Assembly (NCBI GenBank): GCA_903869265.1
Contig: CAIPYE010000015.1
Coordinates: forward strand, 1-64,000
Direction of reading: 5' to 3'
Length of the DNA: 64,000 nt
From: an uncultured delta proteobacterium
Lineage (GTDB): Bacteria; Desulfobacterota; Desulfobulbia; Desulfobulbales; Desulfurivibrionaceae
The notes beneath the pieces are model-generated. The model was not told the origin of the DNA. It saw nothing but the letters and a program-made list of their open reading frames with translations, and made no database searches. Within the stretch, counting starts at the first letter, position 1, and the number at the start of each line of letters is the position of its first letter. Made by a program: the position numbers and the translations under genes. Shown here one piece after another: positions 35,309 through 44,193 of this stretch.

Positions 35309-37249
35309 CTACCCCTCGCCAAGCCGGTATTCCTGCCGAATATGGCTTTGCAGGCGGCGGACCACCTCGAAGGCCTCCTTGAGCGTCTGTTTTTCAAGCT
35401 CGGAGAGATCCGCGGGGTTGAGGTGGTTGTCTGGAGGCAGGTTAAGTTCAATCTTTCGTAGTTGATGGATAAGCCGCAACTGCATGAGAAACTCATAGGC
35501 CTTCACGGTTTCGCTGTACAACTCATGGGAAAGATGGCCATCCTCATGGAGAATTTGCAGTCGGCCCAGGGTGTTGTTTTCCGGGATTCCGTGTTTCAGG
35601 GCAAAGAGACGGGCGAAATCGACAAAAGGAACAAGTCCTTTTGTTTTGAGATCAAGGGAGTTTTTGTGCTCCCCGTCTTTTTCCACGATGAGGTTTCTGA
35701 AAAAAGAAAGTGGCGGGCGCGCCTCCAGGGCATTTTTGGCAAGGTGGAGCAGAAAGATTTCCTGCTGCGGCACGTTGCGCACCAGATATTGTCGGAGGGT
35801 TTCCGCCAGGGTAGCGTCGCCATATGCGGCCCGGAAATCAAAGAAGATGGTGGAATGCATGACCTCAAGCGGTTCGGGCCTGTGCAGCCAGCGATCAAAG
35901 TATCCGCGCCAGCCTGTGATCGGCTGCCGCCATTTTGGATTGGAGGCCATGATCTCGCCTGGGCAAGGAGGATATCCGCAGCCGATCAGATGTCCGATCG
36001 CTTTTTCTCCCAGAATTTTGAAATATGCCGTAGCCAGTTCGGCCTGCGCTTCATTTTCCGGCTGGGCGTAGAGCAGGGCATTGTCCTGGTCTGTCATGAA
36101 GGTCTGCTCTCTGCGGCCTTCGCTGCCCATGACCAGCCAACAGAAGGGTAGGGGCGGGGGGCCGAGTTCTTCGACAAGCAGGGTGAGCAGCCGGTCAAGA
36201 ATGTGGTCGTTGAGCACCGTGATCATCCGGGTGATGTTGTTGGCCTTGGCTCCTTCCTCGATGAGGGTGCGGATGACCGCCGGGACTTTTTTGGCCAAGG
36301 GGTAGAGTCCCTCGATGGTTCGTTGCGCCCCGATTTCCCTGAAAAGATAGAGAGGGGAGGTGCCCTGGAGGAGCATGATGTCGTGGGTGGTGATCACCCC
36401 GATAATGGCTCCCTGCTGCTCCACGGCCAGATGGTGGATGGAGAGGTGCATCATTTGCAGCATGGCGTCGAAGCACACCTGGTGGGAGGGGATGGTTTTG
36501 AGCGGCGTCGCCATGATCTGGCTTACCGGGGTCTGGTAGTCGAGTCCTGCTGCGACCACCTTGGTGCGCAGATCTCTATCGGTGATGATGCCGACGATCT
36601 TTTTTCCCTGGTCGTGGACCAGCAGTGAGCCGATATGCAGCTCCGCCATCCGGGCAGCGGCCATCTGGACGTTGTCTGTCGCGGCAATGGTTTTTGGGGC
36701 GCCCTTGACGATATCGCCAACCTGGGCCGTGAAAAGAAACAGGGCGCTTTCAGTGCGTGGGGCAATTTTATGTTGCCGCAACTGGGCATAAGCGGTTTTT
36801 ACCAGTTTTTCGGACATGCTGCGGAGAAAATAATGCGTGACCTTGGGCGATGACTGGATAAGGCCGAGAAATGCCTCCTTGGGAAAGAGAAAGCAGAAGG
36901 TGTCCTCAACGGTTTCGACGTTGAGGTTCGCCATGTTGGTACCCTGGATAATGGGTAGGGCGCCGAAATATTCCCCTTCGCCGCGAAAATCCTTGAGGGT
37001 TATGTTTCCTTCTTCGTCTTTGAGGTAGATTTTGACTCCGCCCTTTTGAATGAGATAAAAATAACGGATCTGGGTCTGGTCCTGTCTGAAGATAACGGTG
37101 CCTTTTGGGAAAAAATCGATGATGCAACTGGTGGCCAGATTTCCCAGCGTCTCCGCATCGAGTTCGTTAAAGGGGAGAGTGTGGGCCAGGAATTCAAGGA
37201 CGATTTCCGGGGCCACGGCATGGATATTGTTTTTGGATGATGCGTTCAT
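35309..37249 (-). CDS. cNMP-binding, CBS-pair and DUF294 nucleotidyltransferase-like signalling protein
   Basis: The 646-residue product has, in order, a cyclic-nucleotide-binding domain (about 20-135; FFPKGTVIFRQDQ, GEYFGALPII), a pair of CBS domains (about 160-285; GIITDRDLRTKVV, GVITTHDIMLLQG), a GlnD-like nucleotidyltransferase domain (GSEGRREQTFMTDQDNALLY), and a C-terminal DUF294 helical domain. In the family this layout senses nucleotides; the transferase activity is not established. ATG 37249 was chosen, with GAGG upstream, over a TTG 21 codons earlier. The exonuclease gene follows after two bases. Being next to actP suggests control of acetate or carbon metabolism. Confidence 0.88.
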   Translation of the reverse strand: MNASSKNNIHAVAPEIVLEFLAHTLPFNELDAETLGNLATSCIIDFFPKGTVIFRQDQTQIRYFYLIQKGGVKIYLKDEEGNITLKDFRGEGEYFGALPIIQGTNMANLNVETVEDTFCFLFPKEAFLGLIQSSPKVTHYFLRSMSEKLVKTAYAQLRQHKIAPRTESALFLFTAQVGDIVKGAPKTIAATDNVQMAAARMAELHIGSLLVHDQGKKIVGIITDRDLRTKVVAAGLDYQTPVSQIMATPLKTIPSHQVCFDAMLQMMHLSIHHLAVEQQGAIIGVITTHDIMLLQGTSPLYLFREIGAQRTIEGLYPLAKKVPAVIRTLIEEGAKANNITRMITVLNDHILDRLLTLLVEELGPPPLPFCWLVMGSEGRREQTFMTDQDNALLYAQPENEAQAELATAYFKILGEKAIGHLIGCGYPPCPGEIMASNPKWRQPITGWRGYFDRWLHRPEPLEVMHSTIFFDFRAAYGDATLAETLRQYLVRNVPQQEIFLLHLAKNALEARPPLSFFRNLIVEKDGEHKNSLDLKTKGLVPFVDFARLFALKHGIPENNTLGRLQILHEDGHLSHELYSETVKAYEFLMQLRLIHQLRKIELNLPPDNHLNPADLSELEKQTLKEAFEVVRRLQSHIRQEYRLGEG

Positions 37250-37428
37250 GGGGGCCTCATTTTTGAGTATGTTCCTTACGTTAGGACTACACAAAGGTGT
37301 ACCCGTGGTCAAGAGATAATGAGAAAAGGGTTACGCATGGTCCCTTGACATGCCGTTGTGTAACATAGTAAAAACTCAAGAGAAAATTCTTGCGCAAACA
37401 AGCAGGCCCTGAAGGGGAAACCAATTTC

Positions 37429-38856
37429 ATGAAAAGAGAAAACGCGGTCATTATTCCGGTCATCCTTGCCGGAGGATCCGGCACCCGGTTGTGGCCTTTG
37501 TCCCGGGAGTGTCATCCCAAGCAGCTTCTTCCCCTGGTCAACGACAGGACCATGCTCCAGAACACGCTGCTGCGGGTCCAGGGGTTGAAAGGGGTTGCCG
37601 CGCCCATTGTCGTTTGCACGGAAGAGCACCGGTTTTTGGTGGCCGAGCAGGTCCGCGCCATCGGCACCACGGCGACGATCATCATCGAACCTGTGGGGCG
37701 GGATACCGCCCCGGCTGTTGCCGTCGCGGCTTTGGAGGCGAGGAGGCAGGATGAGGATGCGGTTCTCCTCGTTTTGCCTGCAGACCATGTCATCGGCAAC
37801 GAGGGGAATTTTGCCGAGGCAGTGGCCAGGGGGGTAGCCTGTGCCGCTCAGGGGCATCCTGTCACCTTTGGCATTGTTCCGCAGAGTCCGCACACCGGAT
37901 ATGGCTACATCAAAAAAGGAGCTGCGCTCAGCGGGGAGGGGTCGGCAGTTTTTACGGTGGATTGCTTTGTGGAAAAGCCTTCCCTTGAAAAAGCCAGGCA
38001 GTATCTGGCAGAGGGATATCTCTGGAACAGCGGCATGTTTCTTTTTCAGGCGGCGGGATTTTTGGCAACGCTTATGGAGTTTGAACCGGTCATGTCCGAT
38101 TGCGTGGCGCAGGCTTACGCCGCCCGCACCCATGATCTGGATTTTACCCGCCTTGATGCCGGAGCCTTTTTTGCAAGCCCAGCCAGCTCCGTTGACTATG
38201 CGGTGATGGAGCGGGTTCGGGATACGGTGGTGGTGCCTCTGGATTGTGCCTGGAGTGATGTGGGCTCCTGGGAAGCCCTCTGGGAGATCGGCAAGCAGGA
38301 CGAGAAAGGCAATATCTTCATCGGCAATGTTCTGGCCGAGGATGTGACTGGTTCTTATATCCATGCCGGAGACAGCCTTGTCGGGGCAATCGGGCTCACT
38401 AATCTTATTATTGTCGAGACCAAGGACGCGCTGCTGGTCGCCTCAAGGGACCGGACCCAGGAGGTGAAGGCTATTGTCACGCGCTTGAAGCTGGAGAAGC
38501 GGGAGGAGGTCCGGCTGCACAAGAAGGTCTTCCGTCCCTGGGGCTCTTACGAATGTGTGGATAGCGGGGAACGATTCCAGGTGAAACGGATCATGGTGAA
38601 CTCCGGCGCCACCCTGTCGCTGCAACGGCATTTTCACCGGGCCGAGCACTGGGTGGTGGTAAAGGGCACGGCCCATATCACCAATGGCGATCAGGCTATT
38701 ATTCTGACGGAGAATCAATCCACCTATATCCCGCTGGGAGCAAAACACCGACTGGAAAATCCCGGCACCATCCCCCTTGAGATTATCGAGATACAGACCG
38801 GCAGTTATCTGGGAGAGGACGACATCGAAAGATTTGAGGATTTGTACGGTCGGTGA
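37429..38856 (+). CDS. manC: Mannose-1-phosphate guanylyltransferase / mannose-6-phosphate isomerase
   Basis: The 475-residue type II enzyme makes GDP-mannose for polysaccharides. The N-terminal nucleotidyltransferase domain has the signature ILAGGSGTRLWPLSRECHPKQ and the segment FVEKPSLEKARQYL. The C-terminal cupin domain has RPWGSYECVDSGERFQVKRI and LQRHFHRAEHWVVVKGTA, the isomerase metal-binding part. ATG 37429 with AAGGGG upstream was chosen; a TTG at 37390 would add 13 unconserved residues. It stands alone, with no other nucleotide-sugar genes in the window. Confidence 0.94.
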   Translation: MKRENAVIIPVILAGGSGTRLWPLSRECHPKQLLPLVNDRTMLQNTLLRVQGLKGVAAPIVVCTEEHRFLVAEQVRAIGTTATIIIEPVGRDTAPAVAVAALEARRQDEDAVLLVLPADHVIGNEGNFAEAVARGVACAAQGHPVTFGIVPQSPHTGYGYIKKGAALSGEGSAVFTVDCFVEKPSLEKARQYLAEGYLWNSGMFLFQAAGFLATLMEFEPVMSDCVAQAYAARTHDLDFTRLDAGAFFASPASSVDYAVMERVRDTVVVPLDCAWSDVGSWEALWEIGKQDEKGNIFIGNVLAEDVTGSYIHAGDSLVGAIGLTNLIIVETKDALLVASRDRTQEVKAIVTRLKLEKREEVRLHKKVFRPWGSYECVDSGERFQVKRIMVNSGATLSLQRHFHRAEHWVVVKGTAHITNGDQAIILTENQSTYIPLGAKHRLENPGTIPLEIIEIQTGSYLGEDDIERFEDLYGR

Positions 38857-39045
38857 ATTGAGTTGTTTTTGTTGATCTGGAATATGTCGCTCTTCTTCCG
38901 GAAAAGAATTTTAAAAACAGCAAGTTGCCCACATTATTTTATTTGCACTTTACAGATAATGGGTATAACAACGTATGTGTTGCATGCGAGGCGTTTGGGG
39001 AGCCGTGTAGAGGAAGTGTTCATCTTCGCGAAAAGGTGAGAGGGA

Positions 39046-40044
39046 ATGCAGCGTGTGGTGGTGCTTGGCGGGAGTGGTTTTGTCGGCAGAGCGGTGGTTC
39101 AACGCCTTGTGGCTGACGGTATTGAAACCGCCGTGGTCGCCCGGAATGCTTTTCCCGAAGCAGAGGGTTTGGGCGTTCGCTTTCTTTCTGGCGATATCGG
39201 CGATGTGGATTTTTTGAAAAATTCCCTGGCCGGGTATGACACCGTTATCCATCTCGCCTCAAAAACCGGCATCTGGGGGAACAAAGAGGAGTATCGCAGA
39301 ACCAATGTCATCGGCACCCAGAACGTCTTAGACGCCTGTCGCGCAAATAATATCCCTGCCTTGGTCTATGCCAGTACGCCGGCGGTTGTTTATCAGAAAG
39401 ACGACCTGTGCGGGGTGAACGAACGCACTCCCTACGCCCGAAATTTCCTCTGTGATTACGCCCAGAGCAAGGCCGTTGCCGAGAAAATGGTCCTTGCGGC
39501 AAATTCCGACGTCCTGAAAACCATATCCCTGCGTCCTCACCTTGTTTGGGGGCCGGGAGACACGCACCATATCCCTCGTCTTCTGGGCCAGGCCAGATGC
39601 CGACAGTTGAAACGGGTCGGAGAGGGCCACAATCTTGTTGATGTCACCTACATTGACAATGCTGCGGATGCCTTTATTTTGGCGGCGAAAAATCTGCATG
39701 GCCCTGCCTCCGGAGCGGGAAAGCCCTATTTTATCTCCCAGGGCGAGCCGGTCAATCTCTGGAATTGGCTCAACAAGTTTTTCAGACGACTTGATATCCC
39801 CATTGTCGAGGAAAGTATTCCTTTTCAAAAGGCGTATTTGATGGGGGCGTTCATGGAAAAGGCTTTTCCCCTTGCACGGATCAAGAGGGAGCCCTGCATG
39901 ACGCGCTTCCTCGCCGTGCAACTGGCGAAATCCCATTGGTTCTCCATCGAGAACGCCAACCGCGACCTTGGCTATTTCCCCAAGGTTTCTACGGCAGAGG
40001 GAATCAACACCATTTTGCAATGGGTTAACAAAAGCGAACTTTGA
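39046..40044 (+). CDS. NAD(P)-dependent short-chain reductase, OleD / 3-beta-HSD-like
   Basis: The 332-residue product is an extended short-chain dehydrogenase with a Rossmann GGSGFVG near residues 8-14 and the catalytic YAQSK motif. The segments HLASKTGIWGN, YASTPAVVY, LRPHLVWGPGDTHHIPRL, VDVTYIDNAADAFILA and YFISQGEPVNLWNWLN closely resemble OleD, the 2-alkyl-3-ketoalkanoate reductase of long-chain olefin synthesis. No oleA, oleB or oleC is adjacent, so a different ketone or sterol-like substrate is possible. GAGAGGG precedes the ATG. Confidence 0.85.
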   Translation: MQRVVVLGGSGFVGRAVVQRLVADGIETAVVARNAFPEAEGLGVRFLSGDIGDVDFLKNSLAGYDTVIHLASKTGIWGNKEEYRRTNVIGTQNVLDACRANNIPALVYASTPAVVYQKDDLCGVNERTPYARNFLCDYAQSKAVAEKMVLAANSDVLKTISLRPHLVWGPGDTHHIPRLLGQARCRQLKRVGEGHNLVDVTYIDNAADAFILAAKNLHGPASGAGKPYFISQGEPVNLWNWLNKFFRRLDIPIVEESIPFQKAYLMGAFMEKAFPLARIKREPCMTRFLAVQLAKSHWFSIENANRDLGYFPKVSTAEGINTILQWVNKSEL

Positions 40045-40129
40045 TTGCCCTCCCCCTTGTGTCTCGTTTATCCCCCATCAATATTCCGAAAGCTCTGTTA
40101 AAAATATATTGCAGAGAAGTTCTATTTTT

Positions 40130-40157
40130 CATAATGTGACCGCCTGGTCATATTATG
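40130..40157. promoter_or_regulatory. Imperfect 28-base palindrome at the tetR start (probable TetR operator)
   Basis: CATAATGTGACC (40130-40141), the spacer GCCT and GGTCATATTATG (40146-40157) form an inverted repeat with 11 of 12 pairs matched and the symmetric core TGACCGCCTGGTCA. The right arm ends in the ATG of the TetR gene. Bound repressor would block its own transcription and that of the menaquinone genes behind it. Confidence 0.65.
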
Positions 40158-40826
40158 GATACCCTTCTTGCTCAGCCAAAACAAACCTTTGTGAATCTGC
40201 CGCCGGAAAAGCGCGAAAGCATCGTGCGTGCGGCGGTTTCCGAGTTTGCTGAACACGGCTACCAGCGGGCAAGCCTCAATAATATCGTCAAGCGGTTGGG
40301 GATATCCAAGGGTTCGCTCTACCAGTATTTCGACAATAAAGAAGCTTTGTTCCTGCATGTCTTTGACCACTTTACCTTACAGGTGAAATGGTATGTCAAG
40401 GCGTCGGTTACGGGCAGTGGCCGGGATGATTTTTTTGGTGTGGCCAGACAGGTATTGCTGGCAGGAATTGCCTTTATCGACAGCCACCCGGAATATTTCC
40501 AGGTCTATCTCAAGGTGCTGTTTGAGCGGGATGTGCCCCGCCGTGAGGAATTGGTGGCCAGGGTCCGGCTCTTTTCCCTGGAATATTTTGGGCCGCTTGC
40601 GGACCGGGCCATGGGGCAAGGTTTGTTGCGCAACGATATCCCGGCGCACAAGGTGGTGTTTATCCTGGATGCGATGCTGGACCGCTTTCTGCAGGGATAT
40701 GCCCAGCCGTATCTTGATGGCGGCCTGGCGCTGGCCGGGATGTCCGCCGGGCGGCTGGATGATGAGATTGACAGTATGGTTGCGGTGTTGCGCACCGGGT
40801 TGCAGCCGTCAGGAACTGGAGAATAA
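40155..40826 (+). CDS. TetR-family transcriptional regulator
   Basis: The 223-residue product has the TetR N-terminal helix-turn-helix (RESIVRAAVSEFAEHGYQRASLNNIVKRLGISKGSLYQYFDNKEALF, about residues 20-65) and a helical ligand-binding domain. Its start codon lies inside a palindrome that is very likely its operator. It ends three bases before mqnE, so it is first in the menaquinone cluster transcript and probably controls it together with its own synthesis. The ligand is unknown. ATG 40155 is the first ATG in frame and fits the domain boundary. Confidence 0.92.
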   Translation: MDTLLAQPKQTFVNLPPEKRESIVRAAVSEFAEHGYQRASLNNIVKRLGISKGSLYQYFDNKEALFLHVFDHFTLQVKWYVKASVTGSGRDDFFGVARQVLLAGIAFIDSHPEYFQVYLKVLFERDVPRREELVARVRLFSLEYFGPLADRAMGQGLLRNDIPAHKVVFILDAMLDRFLQGYAQPYLDGGLALAGMSAGRLDDEIDSMVAVLRTGLQPSGTGE

Positions 40827-40829
40827 GCA

Positions 40830-41924
40830 ATGGAACAGATGGTGGTTGCGGCAGGGTTTGGAGATATCCTGGAGAAGGTTAAGACAGGGGAACGTTTGAG
40901 CGTCGAGGATGGCATCCGGTTGTACAAGACGAATGATATTCTGGCGCTTGGCTATCTGGCCAATCTCGTGCGGGAACGGATCAACGGCGACCGCGCCTAT
41001 TTTATCTACAATCAGCACATCAACTACTCGAACATCTGCACCAATCTTTGCAAGTTCTGCGCATTCGGCAAGGACAAGGAATCGCCCCAGGCCTACGAGA
41101 TGACGGTGGATCAGGTCAAGGCCAAGGTGCGGGAGCGTCTGGCCGAGCCCATCAGCGAGGTGCATGTGGTGGGCGGCATCCACCCGGATCTGCCCTATCA
41201 GTACTATCTGGACATGCTGCGCGGCATCAAGGAGGTGCGGCCGGAGATCCACATCCAGGCCTTTACCTGTGTGGAGATCGCCCATCTGGCCGAACTTGCC
41301 GGGAAATCCGTGACCGAAACCCTGAAAGAGTTGGTTGCCGCCGGGCTTGGCTCGATCCCCGGCGGCGGGGCCGAGGTGTTCAGCCCCAGGATCAGGCAGC
41401 GGACCTGCGAAAAGAAGCTTTCCGGCGAGGGCTGGCTTGAGGTTGCCAAGTCGGCACACCGCATCGGGCTCAAGAGCAACGCCACCATGCTTTACGGCCA
41501 TATCGAAACCATGGAGGAACGGGTCGAGCATCTGGCGGCCCTCCGTGCGGCCCAGGACGAAACCGGCGGCTTTCTCACCTTCATCCCCCTGGCTTTTCAT
41601 CCCAAGAACACCGAGATGCACGAACTGACCAAGACCAGCGGCATCGACGATCTCAAGAATATCGCGGTGGCCCGCTGTTTTCTCGACAACTTCCCGCACA
41701 TCAAGGCCTACTGGGTGATGATCGGTCCCAAGCTGGCCCAAGTCGCCCTCTCCTTCGGGGCGGACGACGTGGACGGCACGGTGAAAGAAGAGCTGATCAC
41801 CCACATGGCGGGCGGGGAAACCAGCGGCGCCATGGCCGACACCGAGTTGATCCGGCTGATCCGCGATGCCGGGCGGCAGCCGGTGGAACGGGATACTTTG
41901 TATAACGTGATCAGGGAGTATTGA
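40830..41924 (+). CDS. mqnE: Aminofutalosine synthase (radical SAM)
   Basis: MqnE joins 3-enolpyruvylbenzoate with the adenosyl group of SAM to give 6-amino-6-deoxyfutalosine. The 364-residue protein binds a [4Fe-4S] cluster through CTNLCKFC (Cys70, Cys74, Cys77) and has the family segments EVHVVGGIHPDLPYQYYLDML, GLGSIPGGGAEVFSPRIRQ, NATMLYGHIETMEERVEHL and FIPLAFHPKNTEM, which distinguish it from MqnC. It starts three bases after the TetR gene and ends five bases before mqnC. Confidence 0.96.
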   Translation: MEQMVVAAGFGDILEKVKTGERLSVEDGIRLYKTNDILALGYLANLVRERINGDRAYFIYNQHINYSNICTNLCKFCAFGKDKESPQAYEMTVDQVKAKVRERLAEPISEVHVVGGIHPDLPYQYYLDMLRGIKEVRPEIHIQAFTCVEIAHLAELAGKSVTETLKELVAAGLGSIPGGGAEVFSPRIRQRTCEKKLSGEGWLEVAKSAHRIGLKSNATMLYGHIETMEERVEHLAALRAAQDETGGFLTFIPLAFHPKNTEMHELTKTSGIDDLKNIAVARCFLDNFPHIKAYWVMIGPKLAQVALSFGADDVDGTVKEELITHMAGGETSGAMADTELIRLIRDAGRQPVERDTLYNVIREY

Positions 41925-41929
41925 GCAGC

Positions 41930-42985
41930 ATGGATATCAAGCGGATTACGGAAAAGTCTCTGGCAGGCGAGCGGATTACGGCGGGTGAGGGCTTGGCGCT
42001 TTTGGAACACGGTGATCTCTACCAACTGGGCTTTCTGGCCAATGCCATCCGCAGGCAAAAGCACCCGGAGCCGGTGGTCACCTATGTGATCGACCGCAAC
42101 ATCAACTACACCGACATCTGCATCTCCGCCTGCAAATTCTGCGCGTTTTTCAAAGCGCCGGAAGACCCGGACGGCTCGGTGCTCTCTTTTGCTGAGCTTG
42201 GCGAGAAGATTGAGGAAACCAAAACCCTGGGCGGCGCCCAGATTCTCCTACAGGGAGGGCTCCACCCGGACAAGCCCCTGGAGTTTTACGAGGAGATGCT
42301 CCGTTTTATCAAGGGACATGGCATCCACATCCACGGCTTTTCTCCGCCGGAGGTCTGCCATTTTGCCTCCCTGTCCGGCCTGCCAATCCGGGAGGTGCTG
42401 ATCCGTCTGCAACAAGCAGGGCTCGATTCCATCCCCGGCGGTGGGGCGGAGATCCTCTGCGACCGGGTGCGGCAGGAAACCGCGCCGCGCAAATGTCTAA
42501 CCGATGCCTGGCTTGGGGTCATGGAAGAGGCGCACCACCTCGGGATGCGCACCACCGCGACCATGATGTTCGGGCATCTTGAGACCTTGGCCGAGCGGGT
42601 CGAGCATCTTGCCAGGGTACGCGAGCTGCAAGACAAAACCGGCGGTTTCACCGCTTTTATCCCTTGGCCGTTTCAGCCGGACAACACGGTGCTCTCCCAT
42701 CTTCCCAAGACCACAGCTTTTCAGTATCTGAAGATGCTGGCGCTGTCGCGGATTTTTCTGGACAACATCGACAATATCCAAGCATCCTGGGTGACCCAGG
42801 GTCCGAAGATCGCGCAGCTCTCGCTCTTTTTCGGGGCCAATGATTTCGGCAGTACCATGATTGAGGAGAATGTGGTGGCTGCGGCCGGGGTGGGTTTTCG
42901 CCTCTCCGAGCAGGAGATTCGGGCGTTGGTTGAAGGCGCTGGCTGTGTGCCCAGGCAGCGCAGAATGGATTACTCTCTGGTGTAA
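41930..42985 (+). CDS. mqnC: Cyclic dehypoxanthinyl futalosine synthase (radical SAM)
   Basis: MqnC cyclises dehypoxanthine futalosine, forming the naphthoquinone skeleton. The 351-residue protein has the cluster motif CISACKFC (Cys64, Cys68, Cys71), RNINYTDIC, GGLHPDKPLEFYEEML, GLDSIPGGGAEILCDRVRQ, TMMFGHLETLAERVEHL and FIPWPFQPDNT. ATG 41930 is preferred to the TTG at 41921, which overlaps the mqnE stop. The mqnF start follows its stop after one base, so the genes are tightly coupled. Confidence 0.96.
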   Translation: MDIKRITEKSLAGERITAGEGLALLEHGDLYQLGFLANAIRRQKHPEPVVTYVIDRNINYTDICISACKFCAFFKAPEDPDGSVLSFAELGEKIEETKTLGGAQILLQGGLHPDKPLEFYEEMLRFIKGHGIHIHGFSPPEVCHFASLSGLPIREVLIRLQQAGLDSIPGGGAEILCDRVRQETAPRKCLTDAWLGVMEEAHHLGMRTTATMMFGHLETLAERVEHLARVRELQDKTGGFTAFIPWPFQPDNTVLSHLPKTTAFQYLKMLALSRIFLDNIDNIQASWVTQGPKIAQLSLFFGANDFGSTMIEENVVAAAGVGFRLSEQEIRALVEGAGCVPRQRRMDYSLV

Positions 42986-42986
42986 G

Positions 42987-44189
42987 ATGCAGGAATTTCC
43001 TCGTTATCTCTACCGGGCTCCCTTTGTGGTAACGGGCAATGGCCCGGTCATCAACGACGGCGCGGTGCTCACCGAAAACGGGCTGGTTGCGGCGGTGGGT
43101 TTGTATGCCGAGTTGAAAGACGTTGACGCCCAAGTGGAGGACTATGAGGACCATGTCATTACGCCTTCATTGGTGAATTGTCATGCTCATCTCGAACTCT
43201 CGTATCTGGCTGGATTGGCCGAGGATTGCCCCGCCCCCGGCGACATGGTCGGCTGGATCAGGGAGTTGCTTGCCGCCCGGGCTGTCCATGGGGATGTGGC
43301 TGCGCAGAACGACGCCTCGCTCATGGCTCTGGCCCGGCTGTATGCAGGAGGTTGTCGGGCGGTCGCCGATATCGGCAACCGGAAGGAGAGCGGCCTGATT
43401 GGCGGCGGTTTCAAAACGGAGGTGCTCTTTTTTCTTGAGTTGCTGGGGCTGTGCGGCGAGTCCGAGGAAGCGGCCCTAACTGCCTTGGCCGGGATCGATG
43501 CCGATGTCCGTTGCACCGCCCATGCCCCCTATTCTTCTGGGTCAGCGTTGATCCGGGCTTTGAAAAAGCGGGCAGGCGGCGCTCTGTTCCCATTGCACGT
43601 GGCCGAGTCTGCCCAGGAGATCGAATTTTTGCGCACCGGCAGCGGTCCGTTTGCCGATTTTCTTTGGGAGCGGGGTGTGACGGTGGCGGATTTTAACCCG
43701 CCAGGCATGGGCGCGGTTCGCTATCTGGATTCCCTCGGGGTGCTTGATAAGCAAACCCTCTGTGTTCATGGTGTACATGTCGAAGATGAGGAGATTTCCC
43801 TCCTGGCCGCCCGCGGGGCCGCAGTGTGCCTCTGTCCTGGCAGTAACCGCTTCATGGGGGTGGGGATTGCGCCGGTGCAAAAGATGCTCCTCCATGGCAT
43901 TCCGCTGGTGCTGGGCACGGACAGCCTGGTCAGCAATCCCCATTTGAGTCTGTGGCGGGAAATGCAAGTGTTGCGTGAAGACAATCCGGATCTTCGGCCC
44001 GAGGCGGTCTTTGCCATGGCTTCGGGCAATGGCGCGCGTCTTCTCGGGATTGAAGACAGGATTGGCGCCATCGCCCCTGGGGTTTCTTCCTCGTTGCTTG
44101 CGGTGCGCTGCCCCTTGAAGACTGAGGCAGAGGTTTTTGAGTACCTGACTTCTACGGGTACGGATATCAGCCTGGAGTGGCTTGAGTGA
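42987..44189 (+). CDS. mqnF: Aminodeoxyfutalosine deaminase (amidohydrolase)
   Basis: The 400-residue metal-dependent amidohydrolase deaminates aminodeoxyfutalosine to futalosine; the gene is also called mqnX. Metal ligands are visible as HAH in VNCHAHLELS (His66 and His68), His in FPLHVAESAQE, His in LCVHGVHVEDEE, and Asp in LGTDSLVSNPHLSL. The start ATG 42987 lies one base after the mqnC stop; a longer frame into mqnC is unlikely. Combined with futalosine hydrolase MqnB it defines the two-step variant of the pathway. A general guanine/chlorohydrolase role is excluded mainly by context. Confidence 0.88.
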   Translation: MQEFPRYLYRAPFVVTGNGPVINDGAVLTENGLVAAVGLYAELKDVDAQVEDYEDHVITPSLVNCHAHLELSYLAGLAEDCPAPGDMVGWIRELLAARAVHGDVAAQNDASLMALARLYAGGCRAVADIGNRKESGLIGGGFKTEVLFFLELLGLCGESEEAALTALAGIDADVRCTAHAPYSSGSALIRALKKRAGGALFPLHVAESAQEIEFLRTGSGPFADFLWERGVTVADFNPPGMGAVRYLDSLGVLDKQTLCVHGVHVEDEEISLLAARGAAVCLCPGSNRFMGVGIAPVQKMLLHGIPLVLGTDSLVSNPHLSLWREMQVLREDNPDLRPEAVFAMASGNGARLLGIEDRIGAIAPGVSSSLLAVRCPLKTEAEVFEYLTSTGTDISLEWLE

Positions 44190-44193
44190 CCGC

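Noticed and set aside
37346-37372. TTGACA at 37346 as a manC promoter.
   Set aside because: No acceptable -10 box lies 16-18 bases downstream, so it was not annotated.
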